A stretch of DNA of 64,000 nucleotides from Macquaria australasica. Lineage: Eukaryota; Chordata; Actinopteri; Centrarchiformes; Percichthyidae. The notes under the pieces are model-generated. The model did not search any database. It was not told where the DNA came from and saw nothing but the letters and a program-made list of their open reading frames with translations. A program made the translations under genes and the position numbers. Positions 36,262 through 46,600 of the stretch are shown piece by piece. The number at the start of each line of letters is the position of its first letter. The first letter of the stretch is position 1. The DNA lies in the NCBI GenBank assembly GCA_005408345.1, contig SEMN01000045.1, positions 186,001 to 250,000 on the forward strand, given 5' to 3'.

Positions 36262-39200
36262 CAAAAATGCACTGGTCTGTGATATTTTGACCAAAATTAT
36301 AAGACTCACACAGAGTAATGTTGGTTCTTATTATCCTCTTGCATTGTAAAAACAAATACTGAACTTGAGACTGCAAACAAACGTTTTCAATCTGCCTTTA
36401 TTATTTCTTCTCCAACTGTTACTCCACCATAGTCCGGCAAATCTGTGTGATAGCACAGTTCCTTAGGGAAGTTTGTTTACATGCTTGTGTTTGTCTGCCA
36501 TCTGTCACTTTATGCAGCGGCATTGGCTTGGCCCTGTGTGGAAGGCTGCTGACCGAGGACAGCCAGCTTCGGCTGTGTCTGGCCTGCAGAAACATGCAGC
36601 GGGCCGAGGCCGCCCGCTCCGCCCTCCTGGCCTCTCACCCCGACGCGCATGTAGACTTACTGCAACTTGATGTGGGCTCTGTGCAGTCAGTGCTCGCTGC
36701 TGCTCAGGAGGTCAGGGCCAGGTACTGATAACAAGATACAGTGACACTGTTGATGCACTGCTTTTACATCTCCTTGTTCTCACCACTCTATGGTTACTGT
36801 TAACTGTGGAATTGAGATTGATTCATCCTTGATGTTTTTCCACAGGTACAGCAGAATTGACTTTCTGTATCTAAATGCAGGAATTATGCCCAATCCACAA
36901 GTGGATGTCAAAGCTTTTTTCACGGGTCTGTTCTCCAGGTAAAATTCCAAAGCCAGTTCCCAACTTGCTTTTCTTTTCATTTTGACTTCATATTGGCTGA
37001 AAGCTTGATGGCTGTATTCCAGTGCAACTCGTCCTTTGTCCATGCTATTATGTAATAGCGTATCCTGTCACCGCAGGAATGTCGTCAACATGTTTGCGAC
37101 AGCCGAGGGTCTCTTGACTCAAGAGGACCGCCTCAACTCAGATGGTCTGCAGGAAGTTTTTGCCACCAACCTCTTCGGTCATTTTCTCCTGGTACACCAC
37201 AGACTGCACACATACATGCAATACAAAAGATGAAAACAAATCCCTTAATTATCTTATCTTGTCCTCAGTATTATATGTTGTTGCAACATAGTATATGCAT
37301 ATGGTATGGTATTGCATATGCTAATAGTTTATGCATATGGAATATGCCAGATTTGTTAAAAATAAAACTGTCACGAATGGATAAGGATAAAATCTTATAT
37401 TACTGCGTATGTAATGTTAAATTGTGAAAGAGAAATATTACGATATAGTATATTTTAAAAATCTCAAAAAAATCAATTGAGAAAGGCAGATGTCTGTTTT
37501 TTGACAAAGGCAGTGAATTGATTACCAGATAAATAAAATTGATACAAAAGTCATGTTAATCCAATATTGTCATAAAGCCTAATACAGCCAGAGGTATTTA
37601 AGGGATAGCTACCTTGGTATAAATGGTATGGCACAAAAAAGTCTGACAAATTTATAGTTTAAAAACAGTTGTAAACTTGGAGCTAATTTACATTAAAGGG
37701 AAAACAAACCATTCACTCTAGTAATAACACTTTTTTTCTCCCACATTTTCCTTTGTTTATTTGAAGCAGCAAGTTAACTATGTGATTGCTAAACACAATG
37801 ATGGTGTATGTGTAGTGAAACAGCCGTACAAGTAAAATATTGCAGCACTTTAAACCAAGAAATAACCTCAATCCGTTATTTATCACAAAAGACCCATAAA
37901 ATGTTATTAAACGTTTTGTTTCACCCGTGACAGTTCTGTCCTATGGACCTGATGTCCTTGTCTCTGTGGTCCAGATCAGGGAGCTTGAGCCTCTGCTGTG
38001 TCCGGCAGGTCACACGTCCAGGGTAGTGTGGACATCCTCGAGTAACGCCCGCCGCTCTGCCTTCAGCATCGAGGACATGCAGCACAGAAATGGGACGGAG
38101 CCCTACAGCTCCTCCAAGTACGCGTCAGACATGCTCAGCCTGGCGCTCAACAGACACAAGAACAGCCAGGTTTGTGTGTCATGCAATCTGCAGATTACTG
38201 GTGCAGGGGTGACTTTTGCTTGCTTGCTTTGACGTCCGCTCACATTCAAATATTCCAGTCCTTTGCGAAATCTCACAAGGCCCTGGAAATGTGGATGGGA
38301 GAGCAGTAGGAAGTCTTAGGAGGGTTTGTCATATGAAGGGTCATTTCAAACCAGTTAGTGGGGAGTGTGCATAAAATGTTTTCTTCATTTTCCTTTTTAC
38401 TGCATTTTCATGTTGAGTTTAGACAAGATCACAGAATATTTAGCAGGTAAAATCAAAAAGGAAAAACATTCATATAATCAGTTATCTTTTCAATCGATAT
38501 TTTATTAAGGCGACCAGTCCTGGGTGTACCCCGCCTCTCGCAAAATGTCAGCTGGGATTGGCTCCAGCCCCCCGCGACCCTCTAAGAGGATAAGCGGTAT
38601 AGAAAATGGATGGATTTTATTAAGGCTGGGTTTAAAATCACCTCACATATCCTTTTAATTAAACATTCATCTGTTATTCTAAATACATGTTTCCTTCTGT
38701 TTGTGACAGGGGCTGTTCTCCTCTGTAATATGTCCGGGACTGGTGATGACTAATCTGACCTACGGTATCCTCCCCTCCTTCTTCTGGACTCTCATCATGC
38801 CCATCATGTGGCTGGTGAGTGAAGACTGTTTATTTTTTCCTCTCTACTTGCGCATGAACTGTCTCCTGTTATGGTGTCGAACGTATTTTCTGTTTGTGCT
38901 GAACAGATTAGGATCTTCACCAACACGTTCACGCTTACACCACACAACGGAGCCAAGGCACTGGTATGTTGTCAACCTGTCCACGTGAAAATATCACATC
39001 TCTATAATGAATGCACTAATAACTCTGGTGTTTCACAGCACTGGCTGTTTGTTCAAAAGCCAGAGTCTCTGGATCCGAGAGCAAAGTATCACAGTTTAAC
39101 ATCAGGACTTGGAACAAACTACACTCAGCCTCGACAGGTGAGCAACCAGAGATCACTGCTTCCACAGACATTATACTGCTCATGTGTGTCCTATGTGAAC

Positions 39201-39529
39201 CTCAGATAACCTGAGTGTCGCATACATTAAAATACCCGTAAGTGCGACTGGGATCAGTTAATGTTTTATATAGACTACCAAGCAGGAAAAGCCAAAACTG
39301 TTTTAAACTGATCTGCTGCTTCAAATTCTTTATTTATATGAAATGAATTCACATTTTTTGTTTTTTGGTTTTTGTTTTTTGGTTCATGTTTCAGATGGAC
39401 ATTGACGAAGGAATGTCTGAAGCCCTCTATTCAAAACTTCTTGAACTTGAGAAAGTAGTCAGAAGGAAACTGAGAGAGAGAAATGCTGACAAGGAAGCTC
39501 ATGGACAGTATCTCAGTGAGATAGAGTAG
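34932..39529 (+). CDS. hsd17b7: 17-beta-hydroxysteroid dehydrogenase 7 / 3-ketosteroid reductase, 9 coding exons
   Basis: Coding exons: 34932-34966, 36518-36721, 36846-36938, 37077-37191, 37975-38169, 38710-38814, 38907-38963, 39039-39137 and 39395-39529; 345 residues (human 341), all introns GT-AG. The enzyme is a short-chain dehydrogenase. It has the cofactor motif TGANSGIG (residues 8-15), NAG (90-92), the serine cluster WTSSS near 168-172 and the catalytic Y193-SSS-K197. A hydrophobic stretch, GILPSFFWTLIMPIMWL, probably anchors it in the ER membrane. The family reduces the 3-keto group during C4-demethylation in cholesterol synthesis, and in mammals also converts estrone to estradiol. 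It starts about 1 kb downstream of the ddr2 stop codon, the same neighbour order as in human. The promoter has sterol-type sites. Confidence 0.96.
35258..35610. repeat. diverged interspersed repeat (ccgatatatcggc-type) in hsd17b7 intron 1
   Basis: The repeat begins ggccgatatatcagccgata and continues gctaatatatcggtactgg. It closes with caaatatcaatatgggtatca. This layout is familiar from AT-rich DNA-transposon remnants in fish. No coding capacity is seen and the limits are approximate. Confidence 0.45.
35698..35830 (-). repeat. dispersed repeat family B, degraded copy
   Basis: The segment has caccagtgagcttcagaggtg and gccatgctaagctaggctgac, followed by ctccagctattcc. It is a degraded - orientation relative of the copies at 8135 and 10140. 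It lies in hsd17b7 intron 1. Confidence 0.45.
36159..36259. repeat. (GATA)n(TA)n microsatellite
   Basis: Several GATA units (about 36159-36192) lead into about 33 TA units (36193-36259). They lie in hsd17b7 intron 1, about 260 bases before exon 2. Confidence 0.95.
38511..38615 (+). mobile_element. L2-type LINE/SINE 3' end
   Basis: The segment reads gggtgtaccccgcctctcgc, gctgggattggctccagccc, then ggataagcggtatagaaaatggatgg. This is the familiar 3' end shared by fish L2-type LINEs and their dependent SINEs. It is a 5'-truncated copy in hsd17b7 intron 5. Confidence 0.8.
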
Positions 39530-40070
39530 ACGTGAGTCTGTTGTAATGGAATGGAAATGGACCATGTGCAATTAGGAAGGAGAAACAATAACCGTGCTCT
39601 TCTTCTTTTCATTCTTGCCAGTTGAATTATGTGTCTTTGACTTCATATTTGAATATATTAATTTTAGAGGTATATATTTTATCTCTTGAAAGGTTGGTCA
39701 TTTGCAAACCTACTTTAAGATGTAGTAAGACAGTAACACCTTTGTTTGTTGCTGCATTTTTGCATTTTTATAAACCCTAATGTTGGGGTCATCAAGTTCG
39801 TGTGGGATCTGTAACCAGCAGGAGTCTCATCTGCTGCTGCTTCCTTGCTGTAATGTAGATACCGCTGCCTGCTTCTGTGTCTTCACCTGATAGCCCTATC
39901 ATGTTTCTTCTACAACAGGCTTCTTTGCCTTACAAACTTTCCTGAGGCCACCAACACTACCATCAGCGGTCATCGGTGGCTTCTTCTGCCACAAATCGTA
40001 CATTACGATCATTACGAGTTAGAAATGAATGGCTTGTTTCAATAAATAAAACAGCTGCAGAGGTCTGTAA
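39530..40070 (+). other. hsd17b7: 3'UTR of hsd17b7 with poly(A) signals
   Basis: Overlapping AATAAA hexamers at 40041-40046 and 40045-40050 lie about 510 bases after the stop codon. A GT-rich stretch follows at about 40080-40095, so cleavage near 40065 is likely. Confidence 0.65.
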
Positions 40071-43000
40071 TAGGCCAAACAAAGTGTGTGATTGAATCAG
40101 GTGTGAGCTGATTCACAACGGTGATGTTTGAGACGGTATAGTGTAATACAACTTGTTCTCTAATCTGGATAACAGTTAAACATCTATTATTTTATTATAG
40201 AAATCAAGAAAAGGGAAAGAAGAGAAAATACACATCAGACACCTTCTCATCAGAAAGATTTTTTTATTGTGAGCGTTATTGTAATATACCTTAATACTAC
40301 TAATTCTTTATTATTACACAGAGATACAAGCTGTGGTTCAGTCACTGAAATAATCTTGTTTAAACCATTTATCTTACGAGGTAGGCTGGACAGCAGTGGT
40401 GGAAAGTAATTAACTACATTTACTCAGGTAGCTGCTGTACTTAATTTCAGTTTTGAGGTACTTGTACTGTACTTCATTACTGAAATGTTCTGCTACTTTA
40501 TACTTCTCCACTGCATTACACAGAAGTGTTGTACTTATTACTCCGCTACAATCGTCTGACAGCTAGTTACTACGTCAGAGATTCAGATTTTCCTCTCAAA
40601 TCATCATCAGTCTTATAGATTAACCTACCCAACAGCATATACTTGAAGTGATAAAGGTTAGCTTCACCTTGACCAGCCAGAACATTAAAATGCTGCCTAC
40701 ATTGTAAAGCATCCATAAAAATAATCCAACAATACTGTGAAAGGAGACGCTCTGCATAATGAGTCTGTACACTTTTTAATACTTTTAAGTACATTTTGCT
40801 GGTAGTACTTTGACTTAAGTAACAATTTTAATGCAAGACTTTTATTTGTAATTGAGTTTTTTTTTTTTTCCCCCCACTGTGGTATAACTTTAAGTAAAAG
40901 ATCGGAGTACTTCCACTAATGCTGGACAGTTATTCGAAGTGATACCTCGAGTTATGGCCCATATTCCTGTTGTGCCTTTTTTCCTCACTCTGAAAAAGTT
41001 GCGATCTGTGCTGTGACTTGATAAAAAGAACAATTCATGCAATTATTCACCGTCAAGTTGATGGTTCGCTGGGTTTTTCAGTCAGGTTTTTTTATTTTAT
41101 TTCACAGAGCCCAGTGTCTGTGTTTCTGTAGCTGAATATGAAGGACAGTAGTGTTTTTGTTACCCTCTGGTTTTGTTATTACTTGCAACCATTTCTGTTT
41201 TTCATTTTTAAATCAATTCTCCAATCATAAGTCTCAGTGTCAATAAGATGAGACATATTCGAAAAGGGATTTCACATGAAAGATGACTTTTAGTCTGTAT
41301 ATTTTCCTACTTCCAAATAATATCTGCCCTGCAGCAGCAAGAAGCCTGAACAGAGTCAAACAAACAGATGAGTCCCATTTTAGATGTCCTTCTTTTTCTG
41401 TACAAAAGATTTTGTAACACCAAGAGGAGGGTAAAGTAAATGTGGTTCCAGCAGCAAATACCAAAAATAAAAAATTCACATGCCAAAATATATCGACCGA
41501 CGTACATCAGTTCATTTTCTAATGGATCACTGTGACAGCCACCTCACCTCAATCTACGTTCTTTTCTTTCAATCCACCTTGAAGCAGCCGCATGGTACGT
41601 ACACACACACACACACTCAACCTTTTTTTTATTTTTTTAACTTTATTTCCATGGGATTAAACACTATCTTGATGGTGCAGCAGAGTGGTGGCAGTAGGCC
41701 TTTGGAGCATGTTTTTTTTTTTTGTACCTGAGCTAGGTCAGTGTCAGACTCACGTGATTCATGAGTCAAAATGTGACCGACATGTCCCTCATGTATGTGT
41801 AGGTAATCTGCCATGCAGAGGGTGGAGTCATCAGGGATATCTAAAGGGAACAGAGGAGCATGCTGAAGGGAGGATTCTTCCTGTTCCAGTAAAAAAAAAA
41901 AAAAATTCTGTCAAATTTATTGCAAAAAAAAGAGGAGTCACCTTGGGATATATTCAACAGAGAAATATATGGAGATTTCGTCAATTTTGGATTAAATCAT
42001 CTGTGAATCTGTCAAATTGATTTACTCATATACTGTTATTCTACATTGTTGATCAAGTGAGGAATATGTGAACCTGTTCATAATGCATGCAACATATTTA
42101 AAAGAACTCCCTGTCAAATATATTGCAGTGTGAGGACTTGCAATATATTCAACGTGGAATTCATCTGTGGATTTTGTACATTATTTTGAAGCAAATAAGG
42201 TGTAATCTAACATTTAGCATTGCTCCTAAGGTGTGACCTATGTACACTTGCTTATCTTTATCAGTTTGGATTATATTCAACAGGGACTTTGTGTGTACAC
42301 TTGTTGGCTTTCCTCTTTCACAACTCCATCAATTTTTTTATCTGAACATAAAAAATCATTATAGGCTCTTAGTTGATTTTTATCCTGTATTAGTTTGATT
42401 TAAAATTAAACTTTTTGCTTTTTTTTCAAGCAAAAATACATTTGCCTCAGTTCCTCTTTCAGTAAAAAGACACATTTCCTCTTAGACATAATGCTAAAAT
42501 AATTAACGTGTCAAAAATAATTTGACACTTCATGTGCTCATGACCTGATTATTGACCACTTTGCATTGATGATTTCAAGTGTTGGTCATCAGTGCCAAAC
42601 CTGACCTCATACAATTGTGTCTTGTGCTCATTTACTTCAGTGGAGAAAAACAGTTTATCTCTATTTTTCAAAATGATTTTATGTTCAAAGAACAAATCTT
42701 TGTACTCATTGGTGCAAATATAATGGCTCATTGTCTAAATTATTCTTATTGCCAAAGAATCCCTTTTTAAAGCCAGTCAAGTAATGAATAGGGTTTCATT
42801 CTTGATATCCATGACTTGAAAGACACGCCTCACATTACATTACATTTATTTAGCTGACAAGTTCTCAAGTTACATGAGGAAGCGCCTGAATTTATCTTCC
42901 ACCATTGGACAGCTCTCTCGGTGTGCTGTGTACAGAGCTGCCTCAACAGAGGGCAGGCTGTCAGATATGTTCCCACCAGCTGTTACTCAGCATGCCCATG

Positions 43001-43480
43001 CTGGCCCTAAACACACCATTTGATGCTTTTTATAAACCCACAAATCCCACTTAATCTCATGATATGTGTGTGTGTGTGTGTGGCATCAGCAGAGTCATAG
43101 CTGCACATACAAGGTGCCACTGAGTGTTTAATAGCAATAATAGTATCCATGTAGAGCTTATTCAGGCCCTGTAAACAAATACAGATATTGGTGTTTGATT
43201 TTAGAACTGTGTCAATATCTGCTTCTTTAGGCAAACAATGGACTATTTATTAAATAACATGCATGCACATTTTTCTCACGTTATTCCTACAGTTGTGTTT
43301 TGTTCTGTACAGGATCATGCACTGTTTACAACCTGCAGCCACATAACACACATAACAGTTTAATGCGGAACTATTGAAAGCTTCCCTTGCATGTGACGCC
43401 CTCTCAGCATTTAAAAGCCGGATTATTCTAAGAGGACATGAAAGCACATCGTTACATAATGTAAATAAAAACATTGCAGC
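40071..43480. other. intergenic region between hsd17b7 and serbp1
   Basis: No gene is recognised. The region contains the hAT-like element at 40394-40920, short T- and A-rich runs, a short CA run at about 41602-41617, an attacatt-rich repeat fragment at about 42834-42855 and a short TG run near 43066-43081. The open frames are short and unsupported. Confidence 0.55.
40394..40920. mobile_element. hAT-like MITE family E, copy 2, with target-site duplication
   Basis: The element opens cagtggtggaaagtaattaac and closes gtacttccactaat. It is directly flanked by the same nine bases, GCTGGACAG, at 40385-40393 and 40921-40929. This fits an 8-bp hAT-type duplication plus one chance base. The interior matches the ddr2 intron 3 copy (tttactcagg, gaggtacttgtactgtactt, tacttctccactgcatt). 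No transposase is encoded. Confidence 0.85.
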
Positions 43481-43643
43481 CACACCGCGTGTTCAGATTG
43501 GTGCACGCTGCACAATGTCCCGGATGGTGCTCGCACCGGAAGAGAAGGGGCAGCTCTCCCAGCCATCTTGTGGCCGCATCCAGCGAATTGTTCGCATCAA
43601 GCCTCGTAGAATCGGAGGTGAATCCCGCTGAAGGGGCGCCATC
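43480..43643 (+). promoter_or_regulatory. serbp1: CpG-rich promoter/5'UTR of serbp1 with upstream ORF
   Basis: A CpG-rich stretch precedes the serbp1 start codon. If transcription begins upstream of 43515, the leader contains an ATG (43515) opening a 38-codon frame that ends at TGA 43629-43631. That stop is 12 bases before the main ATG, so the frame could dampen translation. The transcription start is unknown. Confidence 0.45.
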
Positions 43644-46600
43644 ATGCCCGGACACCTGCAAGAAGGTTTCGGCTGCGTCGTAACCAACCGGTTCGACCAG
43701 TTATTGGACGATGAGTCCGACCCGTTCGAGATCCTGAAAGCTGCTGAAAACAAGAAGAAGGAGGGGGCCGCTGCTGGGTCCACCAAGACCGCGGCTCAAG
43801 CCGCCAAGCAGCCGAAGAAGGAGTCACAGAAGGACAGAAAGAACCCGCTGCTGGACAAGAAGGAGGAGTCGCAGGCTCCGGTCCCCCTGAAGAAAGAAGG
43901 TAAACGGTTTCACCTGCCCTTTCGCTTATGTGCAGTGCATGTTTATTTTCATCTTTTTCGCATCAACTGTCATGTGCAGCTCCTGTTAGCTGCTGCTGCT
44001 GCTGCAGCTGCTGCAGCTGCTGGTCTGAGCGACACACAGCGTGAGGTCAGCCTCCCAGACTGAGGAGACGTGTCTGTTCCGTAACCGGGTGACTACGAAG
44101 CTCAAGTGCATCCATCCAGTGTGCGCACAGTGGCGAGCCTGTGTCGCAGAAATTGTTTCCACCAGCAGCATCCGACAGGAAGGTGTAGCGTTGGGTTACT
44201 GTCTGCTGGTGGAGGATGCTGTATGCGCTGTCTACGCAGCTCTGTTGGCAGCTGCGGGCTTTGCAAAGCAAATGCGCAAGATATTCACGTGCGTGCTGGC
44301 GAAACTAGACAGACGGCTCTTTGTTCGTCTCCCCTGAGTCAACACTTGGTTTGTTTTTTTCCAAGCGTAGTCGTTTAAAATTGAGTTGATGAACAACAGC
44401 ACCGAGTTAATGAAAAGAGAGGCCCACTGTTAGCCAGTTAATAGTTGCAGTAGTACTGTAAGTCCAGCGTGCTGCTGTTAAAGCCGCTGGCAGGAGAGGA
44501 GAGGACATCAGGAGCTTTAATAGTTACTTTGCATGACAGCATGTTCCTGTCTAACAAGCACAAATGACTACATCAAGAAGTTATTACACTAATAGAAATG
44601 ACTGACTGTCTTCTGGAGGTTTGACTCCCTGTGTGTGTGCTCCTGTGATTGTCAGGTATCAGGCGGGTGGGCCGAAGACCAGACCAGCAGGGCCAGCCTG
44701 GTTCCCAGCATCAGGGTGGGCAGGGCGAGGGGCGACCTGGAGACAAGAGGCCGGACCGGAGACCTCCCCGCGAGCGCCGCTTTGAGAAGCCCGCCGAGGA
44801 CAAGCCCGAGGGAGGCGGAGAGTTCTCTGCGGACAAGTGAGTAGCTGTGGCGAACGACGAAGAGCATATTCATACATGCTGATGAGCTCAAGGGTGTCTG
44901 GTGCGATCACAGGATCGTGGTAGGGCTGGATGTAAGCAAGCGTTTGATATAATCTTAACTCGCTTAACCTCAACATCACAACAACAGCCATCTGTAAATT
45001 TCTAGTTTTTGAAGCTCTTTGACGTTCAAACCACTGACATTTAGAGCAGATATGCATGTGTGTCACATGAGCTTGCAAAGATGATAAGTGCTGATCCCTC
45101 CTCTGATAAGGTCGTGTTTACGCACTTTAAAAAAAACAAATTTGTGTCCATCAGGCCTTCTGGAGACAGGCCCCCGAGAGGGCGTGGTGGCGGCCGGGGT
45201 GGGCGTGGTGGAAGAGGACGGGGCATGGGCCGAGGAGACGGCTTCGACTCCCGTGGGAAACGAGACTTTGACAGACACAGCGGCAGTGACAAATCGTGAG
45301 TCAGTCCTGAGAACTGAGACCATGGCAGAGCGGTGAAGCCATAAATAGAAATGACTACTTAACAAAGCATCCTGTTCTTGAATCTTTTATTTATTATCAA
45401 GAGATACCTTCCTGAGCTCTTTAACTGCCGAAGGTTGCCAGGACAAGGTGGTTATGTTTGTTTATTTGACACTAAAGTCTATTGACAGTTACACTCTAGA
45501 CAGTTACGTTGAATAATGACCCAAATGGCATCTCAACATAGTTTTTCCTCATGGCATATCAGATTAGAATCAGCAGTTCCCTTTTCCCCCTCAGAGTCAT
45601 GTACACCAAGCTACTTCTGACTACAGACTTGAGGTCAAGGGTTGTTGTTGGTTTTAGGATTACTGTTCATTGTGGGCTGTAAGTATTTTTAGACCACATA
45701 CATCAATATGTGTGTGTGTGTGTGTGTGTGTGTTTTCCTTTCTGTTTGCTCCAGCAATCAGAAAAGTGAGGAGAAGCGCAGTGGCAGTGGCTCAAACAAC
45801 TGGGGCAATGTGAAGGATGAAGTGAGGTGAGTTTTCCGAGAACAGACATATGGCCTGTTTATGTGAGCGTTGCTGTCTGCAGTGATAGTGATGCACATCT
45901 GATGTTTGTACAGATGTTGATATGTGTGTGTGGCCTATATAAAGGGGCTCTATTTTAGCATTAAGATGAACAAAGTGCACCAGTTTTCATGGGACATTTT
46001 ACAGAGAGCGTCTGGTACATCGCGTGCTTTTGGGGTTACTGTACATGCAGCAAGAGGAACAGGGTTCGTACAGCTTTTTAAGAGTAAAATTCAAGCACTT
46101 TCAAGGTACCTAAACCAAAACTTTCCAGACTCTCAAAGCCTTTAATTGTTACTATAAATGCCAGGAGACAACAAACCAATGTGACGACAAGATCGTTTCA
46201 TTTCAAACATGAAAAGATTTTTGGTTTACATGAGTGATTGTGTAGATGAAACACCGGATTAAGTTGAAAATCAAGCATTTTTCAAGCATATTCCCTAACC
46301 TTGAAAAACATAACAGTTAAAATGAAGCATTTTCCAAACTTGCAAGACTTTTGTATGAGCCCTGGAGAAAGGTGCAGGTGTGACCCTAAATGAAATGTTT
46401 ACAAATCAGTTCTAGCTTTTTATCATTCAAGTAAGTGTGTAATGACTTTGGATAAAATGGATGCGACACACAGTATAGAGCTTGGAAAGGTACCACTAAG
46501 AGATAATGTTTCAGCTGGAGGCAGTGTATCAGTATTGACAAGGTGGCTGTGTATCTTTTGTTCCCAGCGAGGCTGAACAGACTGCTGCTCCTGAGACGAC

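Noticed and set aside
36079..36376. Open frames encoding Tyr-Ile repeats
   Set aside because: They are translations of the (TA)n/(GATA)n microsatellite in hsd17b7 intron 1.
44837..46567. Possible snoRNA in serbp1 introns
   Set aside because: No paired C/D boxes with terminal stem or H/ACA layout could be found; gatgataag near 45080 lacks a D-box partner and stem.
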